Under the pieces are notes generated by a model. The model did not search any database, had not been told where the DNA came from, and saw only the letters and a list, made by a program, of their open reading frames with translations. From Plotosus lineatus (lineage: Eukaryota > Chordata > Actinopteri > Siluriformes > Plotosidae), in contig CM045745.1 of the NCBI GenBank assembly GCA_024760905.1, positions 92,001 to 156,000 on the forward strand: a DNA stretch of 64,000 nt, in the 5' to 3' direction. The stretch's first letter is position 1. Every line of letters starts with the position of its first letter. Below, in pieces: positions 23,351-35,619 of the stretch. The position numbers were made by a program, and so were the translations under genes.

Positions 23351-24150
23351 AATCCCAAACATCATCCACTAGACAGTGAAATACATTTAGTAGGAAGTTG
23401 CAAAGCCTTTCACCAAGGACCCGTCAAGGTCCTTCGATAGATTGTGACCAATACAAGTTTCCCTTAGGAAATGAATTACATTACAAAGGCATCGTTTGTC
23501 AATCCAATCAATGGCCCATGGGCAACTCAGCTCACACGGACCAAGCTATAGCCAAAAGGACACTCGCCAACAAAAGATCATGATTCAACACAGTAGCATT
23601 GCACTTGCTCTAATGGACTGTAATGGGAATTGCTGACACTACCTTAAGGTCGTTTACTTACCATACTCACATTCTTATAGAAGCACTCTGTCAGCCATGT
23701 TCCTTAGGGGAACCCATCAAAGATGTCTTACATTGTGAGTTTTGAGTGTTAGCACCCCCATTCCCAGAACTGATTGCATCAGTTTTCATGTGTTAAACCT
23801 ATGACAATGTAATATTCATTATTGTGTACAGTGCAGATTCCAATACACATTTAAAAAAAAAAATTAAAGCTTGGTGAAATCAGAAAGTCTATGTGGCAGC
23901 AAAAGTAAAATGCAGTTCCTGCTGCAGACAGAGGGAAGTCAGGTAGGACCAACCAGTAGTGGGCCACTAGGGCGAGCAAGGCCTGTTGTGCTGGTCTAAA
24001 CACTACCAGTAGCACTGACCTACATTTACAACTTCAATTCTAGTATTTGTTCCATGAAATTGTACGAAATTATTCCCAACAGTCTATTATTTTCTTAGTG
24101 TGTCTTTTGGCTGTGCTGCTTCCAGTATGTGTATGTTAATTTTTTTTGTC
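23351..24150. other. No gene recognised; possible hAT-like 5' debris
   Basis: The sequence has no supported coding frame. The stretch around 23950-24000 (GTGGGCCACTAGGGCGAGC) could be the end of a hAT-type element whose transposase start may lie at 27535-27650, split by the I-like LINE. This link is speculative. Confidence 0.3.
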
Positions 24151-24169
24151 CAATCAGATTTAAGCTTCT

Positions 24170-27100
24170 ATGTGCCGCCATGTCAATCTAATCCACTCAG
24201 ATAAAATTTCTGTGTCTAAATATAGAAGGAATATCCAATCAATGGTCGCACAGAAGAAAATGGCACACATAGATCATGCATCAAACTTGGAGACACAGAA
24301 ACACATACACAAACCTCTTAGCTTGGACTGGACTTGGACTTCCCCCATTGAAGCAATAAACCACCCAGCAATGGTCATGGGAGACTTCAGAAACCACCAC
24401 AACAAATGGGGATACCTATATAATGGCCAAGCAGGAAATGAGGTGAACCAGTGGGCGGAGCTTTCTAATGTAGCCCTTCTCTACAACCCTAAAGCCAAAG
24501 GCATGCTCAAATCAGCATGCTGGAAGAAAGAATACTCACCAGGTCTTGTTTTTGTCTCACAAAACAGTAAGGGAAATGTAAAAGCAACAAGAGAAGTCCT
24601 GACAGACTTTTCTCATAGCCAACATCGCCCGATGGTCGTCAACACAGCTATCACCATCCCAAAAATTACACCAATACCAAAGCCAGGGTGGAATTTTAGA
24701 AAGGCTGACTGGATAGCCTACAAAAGTGACATTGACAAAACATGCTGAAGAAGTCCACCACCGACAACATTCACCGATTCACAAAACTTATCCTGAGTAC
24801 AGAAAACAACACATACCCTGTTGGTCAGAACACAATCAAAACCTTCTGGAAGAGTATGAAAGGACTCAAAATCAAAACACTGCACTGGAACTACTTGAGT
24901 CCTTACAAGAGAGTTGCGAAGAAAGGTGGGTGAAAGTTGTTGAGAATATGAACTTCACCCACTCTATCAGACAAGCCTGGCAAACTATCAAGAAGCTTGA
25001 CAGTGACTCTCGTCCTACAAAATCAGCCCACCTTATTGCTCTCGATGAAATAGTAAAAGAATCAAAAGAGAGAGGACACCACATACCAAATGAGCAATTT
25101 GAAAAACAGATTAGACAAGAATACAAAACAATTATGGAAACCAAAGAACCTGCTGTACTTTTTCTGAGTGCTCCAATTACACATAAATAAATGGCAGAGG
25201 CTATTAAATGCTTTAAAAAATGGTAAGGCAGCTGGTATCAATTGAATCTACCCAGACACGATAACACACCTGGGATACTATGCAATAGTATGGCTAGCTT
25301 CAGTAATGACTGACATCATGGGAAAAGGCACTTACCCTAAAATATGGAAACATGCTAGAGTTGTCGCCATTCAGAAACCAGGGAAACCAGCCACAGAACC
25401 ATCAAGCGATAGACCATTTGTCACTGCTCTGCTGTCGATACAAGTTGTTGGAGAGAATCATTCTCACAAGGATAACAGCTTATATAGAACCATTCATACC
25501 AGTGCAGCAAGCAGGTTTCAGACCACAAAGAGGCACAACAGAACAGGTCCTAGCCCTAACATCACATATTGAAGCAAGTTTTGAAAAGAATCTGAAAACA
25601 AGAGGTGTCCTGGTAGACCTGTCTGCACCCTACCATACAGTATGGACAGATGGACTCATGTTGAAGCTTGCAAAACTAATATCATGCAAGAAAATTCTCA
25701 AAGTTTTGTCCCTTATGACTGCCATCAGACAGTTCCACGTGGCACTTGGCGGAGAAAAGAGCAAATCGAGAAAAATAAGGAATGGTGTTCCACAAGGCTC
25801 AGTTATTGCTCTGACACTCTTTAACATCTACATTAGTAATATGCCAGAAACAAAGTCTCCACAACTCGGCTATGTGTATGACTGGGTCTTAGCGCATCAA
25901 TCAAAATCATGGACAGACATCGAAGAAACACTCAGCAATCTGCTCTTAAATATTACTTTGACACGTGGTACCTCAAAATGAACGTAACAAAGTCAGTTTC
26001 TACTCTATTCCATCTCAACAATCACGAGGCGTCAAAAACACTTAACATCCATGTCAAAAACAAGATTTAGCCAGCAGATCAAAACCTCAAGTACTTAGGT
26101 ATTACCCTAGACTGACAACTATCTATCTAGTGCCTGAATCGTAGGATGACCGTTGGTGACCCGCCATAAAGGATAACACCCTGGTTATCATCTTCATGGA
26201 GGTTTTATTGGCAGGATTAGTGCAGTGGTTTGCCATTGCCTTCTGCACGATGTGAACCTATGGGCAATTTAGAATGGCCAATTAACCTACTGTGCATATC
26301 TTTGGACTGTGGGAGGAAACCAGAGCACCTGGAGGAAACCCACGCAAGCACAGGGAGAACATGCAAGCTCCACACAGAAATGCCCAGGCAGGGAATCGAA
26401 CCCAGGCCTTCTTGCGGTGAGGCGGACATGCTAACTACTACGCCACTGTGCCACCAGACAGACAACTAACCTACCATAAAACATATTGAAGGATGTGCCA
26501 ATGAGATCGCAAAAATAAACTGCATTCTAAGAAAGCTTACAAGAACCACATGAGGTGCATCTCAAACCATTCTGCGAACATCAACCATTGCCTTATGCTT
26601 CAGTGCTGCTGAATATTGCATCCCTGTGTGGACCAGAAGTTCACACACAAAACTTATCAATACTAAGCTGAGGGAGTCAATGCAAACCATCAGAGGGTGC
26701 CTCAAGTCCACACCGACCCAGTGGCTTCCAGTTGTGAGTGCAATTGCACCACCCCACATCAGAAGGGAATATGAAACTCAGAAAATGCTTAAAAGACTTA
26801 AAGGCATAGCAGATGATGTACCTCTGAAACAGGTATACTGTACATGAATGCCATTACAACCTGAAGACCCAAGCCAAGAAACCCTTTCTACAAAGGAAAG
26901 CTTAAAGACCCTTCATCCAATGGAAGCATGGCGAACAGAATGTGAAGGAAATGTTCCAACAGGTGGGAATGAGATCGATGCTCTGACTCAACCCCTTCCT
27001 GGCTTCAAAACTCTTAAACGAAAAAAAAAAAAAAACACTGGGTAGTAACCAACAGACTCAGAACAAGACATGCAGAACAAGACTGCCCACACGATGCACA

Positions 27101-27270
27101 AATGGAAACAAAAGAACTCCCGAAATGTTCTCGTTGTAACAGCGTTCCCGAAACAACAGACCCATATCATTCTAAATTGTCCAATGACAAGACTGGCAGG
27201 CGGCGATGCATCGGTTCAGAAATCAGATGATGAACTGACGACTTTGATAGATAAACATAGTTTGGAGGTG
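24170..27270 (+). mobile_element. I/Jockey-like LINE, inactive, carrying a SINE
   Basis: The 24170-24748 frame shows the endonuclease-like MVMGDFRNHHNKWGY, LLYNPK and DFSHSQHRPMVV. A linker frame follows (24726-25190). The RT frame 25352-25981 has PVQQAGFRPQRGTTEQVLAL, VLVDLSAPYHTVW, RNGVPQGSVIALTLFNIYI and a decayed catalytic box reading GYVYDW instead of a YADD-type motif. The C-terminal part resumes at 26468 with STPTQWLPVVSAI and PPHIRREYETQK. Stops and the lost aspartate pair make it dead. The clade was assigned by overall motif pattern. Confidence 0.8.
26121..26455 (-). mobile_element. SINE family 2 inserted in the I-like LINE
   Basis: Flanked by 12-bp duplications with one mismatch (AGACTGACAACT at 26109-26120 and AGACAGACAACT at 26456-26467). 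On the minus strand it has a tRNA-like head TGGCGTAGTAGTTAGCA, B-box GGTTCGATTCCC, then TGTGTGGAGCTTGCATGTTC and a tail near CTAGATAGAT. The LINE frame is continuous across the site when the SINE is removed. Confidence 0.87.
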
Positions 27271-27534
27271 TAGCCATAGGACACTGCTATACTACTATTC
27301 AGAACCTTCAAAATCACCAGTCCTGGTCACTTAAACTATAATTAGCAATTATATTAGCAATGGGGCTTTTTCTTAAGCCAATCAGATTCACCTCACAGGA
27401 CCAGATGGCCCACAACAACATCAGCATTTTCTGTCCTCTGATCTCTGACCTCTGATCAGAGCAAAACTGTTTGATAAGCATAATAGTCTTTTGTGATCTG
27501 CCCGCAATGAAGCTGATTTAAAATTTTAACGCCC

Positions 27535-27650
27535 ACAATGGCTGATGGAAGAGAAGAAATTGACCTTGTGTCAGGCCTTATTGAAAATCCATTTTCAAGG
27601 TGAACTTTTCCATAAAAACTAGAGATCGTAAGGAGAGATCAAGGAGGTAA
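27535..27650 (+). mobile_element. hAT-type transposase N-terminal remnant (ZMYM/TTF-like)
   Basis: The frame from ATGGCTGATGGAAGAG reads MADGREEIDLVSGLIENPFS, a start I associate with TTF/ZMYM1-like hAT transposases, followed at once by a stop and frame change (KLEIVRRDQGG). The zinc finger and catalytic part are not visible up to 27950, where sequence is otherwise unassigned. Confidence 0.4.
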
Positions 27651-27954
27651 GGTTTATGTTTACTACATTTGGCCAAGTACAAGATTGGAAATCGAACAAA
27701 GTTACATCATGGTCAGAGTTACAAGCAGAGATGTGCAAAATGCTCCTCTCTCTGCAATACCACTCCTTGTTACATTGTGATTTTGTATATTATTGATGGT
27801 TTCTATTCATGTGACATGATAGTGGTGGTATTAAGAAGTCAATCATGAAGTCCTCACTGAAGGACCATGCATGTGCAAGCAAATGCATGGCCCTCCAGTG
27901 GGAGCAGCAGGTATTATATTGAGATTGACCTGTGTGTAATTCCCGGTACCTGCC

Positions 27955-28060
27955 TTTGCGAGCTGTCCAGGGTGTACCCCACCCTCACCCAGAGTTGGTT
28001 CCCCACAACCCTTATGACGATTAAGTGGTTCAGATGAATGAATGAATGAATTCCTGGCAC
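27955..28060 (+). repeat. SINE-like 3' module with GAATGA tail
   Basis: Contains GAGCTGTCCAGGGTGTACCCC and GATTAAGTGGTTCAGATGAATGAATGAATG, the forward version of the module seen reversed at 28768 and 15715. The terminal tandem ATGA units are consistent with a retroposon tail. Confidence 0.5.
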
Positions 28061-28134
28061 CTATTTGTGAGTCCTTTTGTGTGCCCAGAGAGAGAGAGAG
28101 AGAGAATTCAGTTTATCATGTATCTTTTCAGTGT

Positions 28135-28480
28135 CTGTCTGTCTTCCTTTCGGCTTTTTCCCTTTTTACTCAGGAGTCGCCACAGCGAATCATCTGATTC
28201 GCACGTTTGATTTGGCAGAGGTTTTTACGTCGGATGCCCTTCCTGTCACAACCCTTTTAGCAAGGGACAGAAACACGCTGACGACTTTGCAGCCTACTCT
28301 TTACGAAAGTCAGCAATGGTTCTTTTACATGCCTCTCACCATAGACAGTGAGAGACATGGCCCGCCTTTGATAACCCAGTTAGCTGCACTGGGGGGGACA
28401 GTGACAACCTTGTGGAGAGTGGGACTCGAACCCCCAACCTTTGGATCAGCGATCCAGCGCCCTATACCACTAGACCACAC
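28135..28480 (-). mobile_element. SINE family 1, complete copy
   Basis: On minus: tRNA-like head (TGGTCTAGTGGTATAGGGCG), B-box GGTTCGAGTCCC, family body, GGTTGTGACAGGAAGGGCAT, then CGCTGTGGCGACTCC and AAGCCGAAAGGAAG with GACA tail units. Exact 10-bp target-site duplications TTTTCAGTGT lie at 28125-28134 and 28481-28490. The clean duplication suggests a relatively recent insertion. Confidence 0.92.
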
Positions 28481-28767
28481 TTTTCAGTGTGTTTATAAAA
28501 AATTGAAAGGCATCTGTGAAGTTGCCTGAAAAAAAGTTGGACTGAAAAAATGAATAAATAAAGTTAATTTTCCTCCTGTCGCAAATCCGCAATGTCCTAA
28601 ATAAGGAAAGTTGCCTGGCATAGACTTGTCTAAATTTATTATAAAATTTGTACTGCAGAATCCATGTCACCAATTTATGTTGAGGGTGTTATAGATCCAA
28701 TTTTCCTTTCATTGCTGTTAAAGTACACATGTAAATAAAAAGATGTGCCCATATTGAAGTCATTCAT

Positions 28768-29010
28768 TCATTAATTTTCTATAACCGCTTCATCCTAATT
28801 AGGGTCATGGAGAGGCTGGCGCCCATTCCAGCTGACTCTGAGTGAGGGCAGAATACACCCTGGACAGCTCACCAGGCGATTGCAGGGCAAAAACACACTG
28901 ACAGCTATACAGTCCACGCCTGACAAAAGTCAGTAATGGTTCATTTACAGCCTCACACCATAGACAGTGAGAGACATGGCCGGCCTTTGAAAAGCAAGTT
29001 AGCTGCACTA
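28768..29010 (-). mobile_element. Composite SINE-like repeat
   Basis: One end has ATAACCGCTTCATCCTAATT and GAGGGCAGAATACACCC, the other the family 1 body (CACACCATAGACAGTGAG, AGTTAGCTGCAC). No tRNA head is present. It matches the repeat that RTE copy B split at 20868/23149. Confidence 0.6.
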
Positions 29011-29117
29011 ACTTAAATTCTATCCTGGATTTCTTCTCCTCTGGTAAGGTAGGATCTTGACTTTATACTAGTATAACTGTCTGCTTGGCTCAGTTGGATG
29101 TAGTTGTTGTCAGTAAT

Positions 29118-29330
29118 ACAGTAATCCCTCTCATGCTTCAGTTTCTGTGGCTTCAGTGGATCGCGGGTTTTTAGGAAAATAAAAAAAGAATAAGGAAATT
29201 AAGGAAAAATCAGGAAAAGGTTACGGAAAATTCCACAAACCAAGGCCAATTATGCAAAAAAAAAAAAAAAGGTTCTACAGGGGTGCGGTTTTGCACTTGC
29301 GTCTCCGCATATTTGCGAATTGCCAACAAA
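29118..29330. mobile_element. Possible MITE (CAGTAATCCCTC end)
   Basis: Begins CAGTAATCCCTCTCATGC with GATCGCGGGTTTTT and continues to TTTGCGAATTGCC. CAGTAATCCCTCGC-type ends occur in short mariner-like elements of animals. No clear partner terminus or target duplication was seen. Confidence 0.3.
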
Positions 29331-29386
29331 CCCGGAAATCAATCATCAACGTGCTCTTTATCATTTTGATTAAAATAGTTTTAATA

Positions 29387-30280
29387 TCACAGTCCACTGA
29401 ACTCTCTATTTTTCTCCTCTTGCTCAAGTAGACGGCCATTTTTGATTGGCCCTGGAGGAAGTTCAGAAGTTGACACTTGGCCTTCTTTTTTGTTGGTATC
29501 TAAAACCCAGAATAAAAATGTGTTTCGTAAAAACCACGCCAAAAGTACAGCCTGCTGCAGTCCAGGAAACAATGAAACACCGTCTCTCTGAGGGAACAGA
29601 ACGGACACCTTTATCAGCACCCAGATTAAAATGTTCACAAAACTATTAACTGCGACAGCACCATGTAAAATTCTCCAATGTAAGTCTCCAACCCTTTTTG
29701 TCAACGGTAGTTTGTACAGCGCTCTCCATGAGGGGTCCACTTCTGGTTTCAAACCCAGGTGGACCCTCCATGGTGTGTCAGTCCGACCCCTTAGTTTCTC
29801 TTTATTTAGTACTTTTACCATCAGTCTGTACATTATTTTACCTGAGGTGTTACACAATTTTATAGGCCCTGACACACCATGTTCTAAAAACCAACCACAG
29901 CAGTCCTTAAAATCTGAGGCGAGGCTGTCGACAGGAAAGGGCTCCGTGTCTCCGGGGGGGCTGGTCTGTCCAGAGGCTCAGCACGCGTTCCAGTCGTCTC
30001 ACCGAAGACACCCCGACAGCGGCAGAAAGAGCAGCGGCGTCCTCGAGCTGCGAACCACACAGGTCAAGCACGTGACCCAGTGTGGTGACATGTGCCGCTG
30101 CGAACTTCTCTGTGACGGATGGCCCCGCAGACTGTTGCACCTCTAGGGGCAACCCGCGGCTTTTTCACCTTTCTGGTGCGGCTTCGTGGCTTTTCAAAAT
30201 AATGTCGTGTGGCCGATGGGTGCACCACAAGGTGCTTATTTGCTCACATCGGAAGCACTTCGGGCTTCCAGGCGTTAGAG
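29387..30280 (-). mobile_element. Tx1-like LINE, C-terminal remnant
   Basis: The frame 29875-29387 contains WRALYKLPLTKRVGDLHWRI and LHGAVAVNSFVN, like the distal ORF2 region of fish Tx1 elements. The frame 30152-29907 may be the adjoining upstream part. Stops separate the pieces. It could belong to the same insertion event as 32512-34810, but intervening elements prevent a firm link. Confidence 0.6.
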
Positions 30281-30640
30281 CAGTGGTTCTCAACCTGGGT
30301 TTGATCGAACCCTAGGGGGTGAGTCAGTCGCAGGGGTTCGGCGGAGGTCAAGACACACACCTGACTCGTATTCATGACGACACGCCCCACTTGGTCATCA
30401 TTGGCTGCAGGTGATCACGCGACATTGTTTGCCCAAACTGTGCTGCAGGAAATTTGGTGCGCTCAGCAGTCGACTTGTGACTGTACATCGTGTGATTTCT
30501 TTCTTAATGTTTTAATCCATACTATGTTGAGCAAAAAAAGAAGTGATCGGACGAATATGTACAACATGGATTCACATATATATCACGGAACGTGATGCTT
30601 GTCAGCGTCCTATCTGCATGATTTGCAAAGTCAGATCAAA
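30281..30640 (+). mobile_element. hAT element, 5' end only
   Basis: Starts CAGTGGTTCTCAACCTGGG and matches 38370-38670 closely (GTCAAGACACACACCTGACTC, TAATGTTTTAATCCATACTA). The start of a transposase frame (MLSKKRSDRTNMYNMDS) is visible and then decays at about 30600. No 3' end. Confidence 0.65.
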
Positions 30641-30833
30641 ACCCGCTGACGGGAACATACATGTGTATGTTGCATCAATAAATACATATGCAATACTATA
30701 AATGCTTATAATAACGATTAAACATTCAAAAATAATGCATAAGATGTAAATAAAACAAGTACACACACCTTCCAATGCTCTTTTAGGGTTGAAAATTACA
30801 TAGATGAAAATTAACAGTCACGAGTGTGGGTGG

Positions 30834-30923
30834 ATATTTATTTGGTGTAGGCGGGGTTATTTTTTTGTGTGTGTATCCACAAGAACACACACACAAAATA
30901 ACCCGCCCACACCAAATAAATAT
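30834..30923. repeat. Long imperfect palindrome
   Basis: Arms 30834-30874 and 30885-30923 pair (ATATTTATTTGGTGTAGGCG with its near complement CGCCCACACCAAATAAATAT) around a 10-nt loop. The second arm runs into TATAAAAG at 30921. Confidence 0.85.
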
Positions 30924-31026
30924 AAAAGAGCCCTAAAAGAGCTAATGGCAGGCAGCAGCATGGCGAGCGAGAGATTTTCTCTGCCGCCGGGGTTTGTAAC
31001 TCAGGAACGAAAATCACAACTGAAGT
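30921..31026 (+). CDS. Candidate promoter and short first exon, unproven
   Basis: TATAAAAG at 30921 lies 39 nt before a well-placed ATG (AGCAGCATGGCG, A at -3 and G at +4, about 30960). The frame reads MASERFSLPPGFVTQERKSQ and meets a GTAAG donor-like site at about 31024. It is locally GC-rich. I do not recognise the protein and no downstream exon was found; the overlap with a palindrome suggests it may be part of a mobile element. Very tentative. Confidence 0.22.
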
Positions 31027-31199
31027 AAGACGGTGGATGAGATTTGTTTATACACAGCGATCTCCGAATTAAATAACTGTCCTCACAGTGACAAAATAAA
31101 AGACTGGGTGTGGTTCAGTCTCCACTCTGAGAATGGCTCGGTCAGTGCAGTATTAGGCATTAATGTTATTTAAAAGAATGTTGAGCAGGCTCCCTTTTA

Positions 31200-31975
31200 A
31201 AATAAGATAAGATAAGATAAGATAAGATACAGCTTTATTAATCTCACAATGGAGAAATTCACTGTTACAGGCTCTTGAGGTACTATCAGTAGGGGGTGCA
31301 AAAATAGATACAAGTACGAACATACACACATACATATATAAGTAAATAAATAAATAGATACATAAATAGTATAAATTACTAAACAATAAAAGAATGGAGC
31401 AACTTTATAGATTGGCCTATATTAAAGTGTAATGTATCTGAGTGCAGAGTAGATGGGTTGATATGGTTGACAGTCAGTGGGGTAGATGTGGTTGATTAAA
31501 GTGCGCGGGGTTTTTATTGCACATAACGGTATTTTCACAGACAGTTACAAAGTGGCGTTGTACAGTCTGATAGCGGTGGGAATGAGCGACCTGTGTAGCG
31601 CTCCTTCCTGCACTGAGGATGCCTCAGTCGTCCACTGAAGGAGCTGCTTAGCTCCTCGACAGTCTGGTGCAGTGGGTGAGAGCTGTTGAACAGGATGGAT
31701 GTGAGCTTTGCTACCATCCTCCTCTCACTCACCTCCTCCACAGAGTCCAGTGGGCAGCCGAGGACAGAGCTGGCCCTCCTGACCAGCTTGTTCAGTCTCT
31801 TTCTGTCCCGCTCTGTGCTGCCCGGGGCCCAGCAGATGGCAGCGTAGAGGATTGCAGAGGCTACCACAGAGTCATAAAATGTCCTGAGCAGAGGTCTGCA
31901 TATGCCGAAGGACCCGAGTCTCCTCAGAAGGTGGAGGCGACTCTGGCCCTTCTTGTACAGGGTCAGGTACAGTAA
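31200..31975 (-). mobile_element. L2/CR1-like LINE 3' end with GATAA-type tail
   Basis: The frame 31867-31535 shows AAICWAPGSTERDRKRLNKL and LVRRASSVLGCPLDSVEEV, the C-terminal end of ORF2 in this LINE group, ending after HPQCRKERY. The 3' UTR follows to TTAATAAAGCTG and a tandem (TTATC)n tail at 31203-31227 on the minus strand. 5'-truncated near 31970, where GTACAGTAAG units repeat. A shorter copy of the same 3' end lies at 62164-62386. Confidence 0.75.
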
Positions 31976-32389
31976 GGTACAAGGTACAGTAAGTCTTCAT
32001 ATGCTTTTCTGTGTTGCTGTTGTTTTTGTAAATTAAAACTATGACAAAACAACATAAATATAACGAGTAAAATAAAATTAAAAAAGATTCCACGAAGGGA
32101 TGGTGAGGTAAGCGACCCAACCCGTTACCCATCTGGCTGTTCCCCGTCCCTCACTTCGTGGGATAGATATTCTTTTTTACATATAAAAATACAAGAAGGA
32201 CTCGAACACATTCATTCATTTTCTGACCCACTTAATCCTAATTAGAGTCGCGGGGAGGCTGGCAATTTTTTTACTTTAGTCTAAATGTTTTTGTTGCAAG
32301 CAGAATTGTAATTTATTTGTCTCTCTAGTCATTTAAATCAATGCAACACCTTGTTGTTTTATATTAACATGAAGGAAAATGAGGGAAAA
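31976..32389. other. No gene; small SINE-tail fragment
   Basis: AT-rich sequence with one recognisable piece, 32212-32268 (CATTCATTTTCTGACCC and TAATCCTAATTAGAGTCGCG), which is a SINE-like 3' module. Confidence 0.5.
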
Positions 32390-32511
32390 CATTATATGTG
32401 GTGTTATTTGATTTTAAATGTCAAGAAAAGATTTGTGGCTCCCAAAGTTTTCTTTAATGTGGAAAACGGGTCCAAATGGCTCTTTGAATGGCAAAGGTTG
32501 CCGACCCCTTC
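32390..32511 (-). mobile_element. hAT terminal fragment
   Basis: On minus it begins AAGGGGTCGGCAACCTTTGC and continues CATTCAAAGAGCCATTTGG, the well-known terminus of a Charlie-like hAT group (CAGGGGTCGGCAACC). It abuts the broken Tx1 RT at 32512. Confidence 0.5.
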
Positions 32512-34810
32512 TCTAGCGTATGCCATAGGTATGCGTGCTCAACCCGATCAAATGCCTTTTCTTGGTCTAGCAAAATGAGACTAAGTTTAGTTCCCAATGA
32601 ATTGGAGAGGTCCAAAACGTCCCGAATTAAAAAGACATTATCTGTTATCAACCTGTCTGGTACACAGTAGGTCTAGTCTACATGAACGACGTGCTCCATC
32701 ACTTTCCTCAACCTGTTCGCCAGGACTTTGGAAAGGAGTTTGTAGTCGGTGCAGAGGAGGGACACTGGTCGCCAGTTTTTGAGTTCTTGCAGATCCCCCT
32801 TCTTTGGCAGGAGGGTGAGGACTGCTCTCCTGCAACTCAGAGGTAGCCGGCCTTTCAGCAGACTGTCCCTGAGAACGGCCAGCAGGTCCTCACCGATCAC
32901 CGCCCAGAAAGCTTTTATTGAAGTCGGCCGGCAGGCCATCTATAACCGGGGCTTTCCCTTGTTTGAGGCTCTGCAGTGCCATCAACAATTCGTGTGGGGA
33001 GATGTCAGCCTCCATATGCCTGTTGGCATCTGCTGACACCTGTGGCAGACCAGTGAGGAAAAAATTCAACAGGTCTGGTTTCTCAGAATATTCACACTGA
33101 TATAGTTCATCATAGAAACCTGCTGCGTATCAGCCTCCTCTGCCCGTTTTTCCTTTTCCAGCCCAAAGAAAAAGTGAAAGGGAGTGTCCATCAGAGCGAC
33201 ATTTTGAAACCTACTGCGTACCACAGCACCCCTGGTGGGTACGCCTCGCAAGTCAGCTAACATGCATTTTTTGGCTTTGAAGACTTCAAAATGTCTTCTT
33301 TCTCCTGTGGAGTCTGCCAAAGTTTGCAGGTACACCATTTCCCTCTCCAAATCCTTAATGGATCTGACCAAGTTCCTGGAGACATTGCGTATACTGCAGG
33401 AACAGAGATTTGATTTTGTTCTTCCCGATGTCCCACCACTGCTGCAAAGAACTAAAACCACTCTTTGTCTAAAACTTTCCCAAAAACCATTAAAAGCTTT
33501 CTTAAAACCGTGGTCAGATAAGAGTGCCATGTTGAAGTGCCAGTACGCACTTCCACATCTGATGTTATTGATTAGAACACAGCGCTCGACCAAAGAATGG
33601 TCCGAGAAACCCACCGGCAAAGTCAAGCAGTTCTCAAAAACATTAAAATGGTGTTTAAAACAATAGAACCTGTCAAGCCTGGCCATGGACAGTAGTCCAT
33701 CCCTTGTGTGGAGCCAGGTGTACTGACAAAATTTAAAACTGTTAAAAATAAAACCTTGATTTTTTGCAGCTCTGCTGTAACTTTTAAAATATGGCCCGTC
33801 ATCACATCTTCAGTGTGCACAAAAACCAGGTTAAAATCTCGAGTGAATAAAATATTCACATCCGCTATTGCCACTTTTTTGACTAAAAAACACCTGTCCG
33901 TTCTATTCCCTCCTCCAGTCACTTTCATTGTCCACGGTGCTTTGTGTTTCCTGAATAAAAACAATATTTAGTTTCTTTACATGAATTAAAATTAAAATGG
34001 TGGCTCTTTTTAAGTCCTGTCTCGCTCTGTTTTTATTGAGCGTGGCGATTTTAATTGTCTCCATGTTGAAAATAAAAGAGGAGAGAGACTGAACCGTGAG
34101 AGGTAAAAACAGATTGAGTTAAAAAAGAAACAGATGAAAGAAAGAACATTAGTCCTCCTCAGTGAATTGTTTTTTTATCACTTTGAAACCAGTTTCCTCA
34201 GTCGATAAATCTGTTCGGTGAAACCTGGCTGTCCAGGCTCGCCTCGCTTTCTTAAATGGTGACGGACAGAGTCGATAAATAATCTGAGGTTCGGAAAAAC
34301 ATTTTCTGCTTTAATTCGAGCCCCTTTATTGTACTGTATTTTTTCCACTGTGTATGTCATGTCTGTGTCCATTTTTTCTGTGTTCTCGTCCTCGCTCTCA
34401 GACAAGCCCTGGGTCAGACAGGTGTTCCCTTCTGAGGCTTTTTTATTTTGTTCGAAATGATGTTTTCTGAGTTTGTGAACTTTCTTTTAACTACCGTTTT
34501 TAACACGTCAACTATTAATTCTTCATCCTCCTCACCTAATTCCTCCAGAACTGACTCTGCCACCCTAAAACAATTTTCCTAGTCTCCGAAATGGTTGTTG
34601 TGGCTGTCTCGTGCAAATTGCAAGAACTTCCCAAAAGATCGGTTTTCGGTTTCCCCAGCGCCGCCGCCAAGGGTTCGGGCGCGTTCGTCGCCGCGGGCTC
34701 GGGTGCGGCTGTCGTCATGGGCTCGAGCACGGGCTCGGCCGCCGCCGCCAGTCCCGCTCCCTGCTCCATCGGAGCACGGGAGGTGGCAGCTGACCACTTT
34801 GCTTCCATTC
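32512..34810 (-). mobile_element. Tx1-like LINE, ORF1 and ORF2 remnants
   Basis: Right to left: an alanine-rich ORF1 start (34808-34536, EAKWSAATSRAPMEQG), the ORF1 C-terminus (34405-34178, YRLRKLVSK), an endonuclease part (33964-33623), a linker (33686-33066, ARLDRFYCFKHHFNVFENC, SRFQNVALMDTPFHFFFGLE) and RT (32939-32673, LTLLPKKGDLQELKNWRPVS; 32651-32512, LLDQEKAFDRVEHAYLW). It ends inside the RT palm at the hAT fragment, so the FADD box and everything after it are lost. Tx1 elements are often site-specific; no target can be judged here. Confidence 0.85.
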
Positions 34811-34867
34811 CCCTTTGGGCATCAGCAGATAATATGGCCTTCCATGCTGCACCTGAAACACTTCAGG

Positions 34868-34870
<3 letters not shown>

Positions 34871-34913
<43 letters not shown>

Positions 34914-35288
34914 ATAAAACACAGAGAGAGAGAGAGAGAGGACTTGAACTTTAATGCTGTCCCTTTTTCCAGTCCTTTTCACGCATGCCACTTACCGGAT
35001 TAGCCTAGACTTGTCACCTAAATATCATCTGGAGACTAAAGGAATGTTACCATTGCACCGGTTATTGGGTACCGAGCAGTGATGATGTGACATGGCTCAG
35101 GAAATCCGGGTTCTGTTGCTCCTCGCTCATACTGGAAACAGCTGAAGTTGTGGCGGGAGCGTGAGGAAGGAGCATGTGGCGGAAGTGAAGTGTAAGATGG
35201 TGGTGGTGGAAGACAGCACGTGCGGAAAAACAGCCTGTTCACGAAAGACAGCTTCCCAGAGGGATGTGTGAGAGAAAGGGAGAGAGAG

Positions 35289-35322
<34 letters not shown>

Positions 35323-35325
35323 TTC
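34871..35325. repeat. GA-rich microsatellites
   Basis: (GA)n at 34871-34910 and 34922-34941, and a mixed GA/GAAA tract at 35278-35321. The sequence between is GC-balanced and without a recognised gene. It may be the 5' UTR of the Tx1 element. Confidence 0.9.
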
Positions 35326-35619
35326 TCATAACCTGAATAGAGACACTCCCCGCTTTACGTATTTTTCAATCTTATATTTAAAAAAAAACAAAAAAAAGTC
35401 AAAATTTGAGTTTAGCGTGCTCTCTGTAGTACGAGACGTACCTACGCAGTACACTGATGTAATACGCTAATTCCGCATGACGCTGTGTCATTGTTTTCAA
35501 ACGATAGACTGAACGTGCCCTCCTTCTTCCCAATTCACTGCGTGTTCCCCTTGTGATAAGATGTTGTCTCTGTGATCTTTGTGTTTACACTGTTTTGCGG
35601 ACTTTTGTAACTCTAAAGC

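Noticed and set aside
29631..30146. A 171-codon plus-strand frame
   Set aside because: It is antisense to Tx1-like coding sequence on minus and has no domain.
33235..33666. A 143-codon plus-strand frame
   Set aside because: Shadow of the Tx1 linker region on minus.
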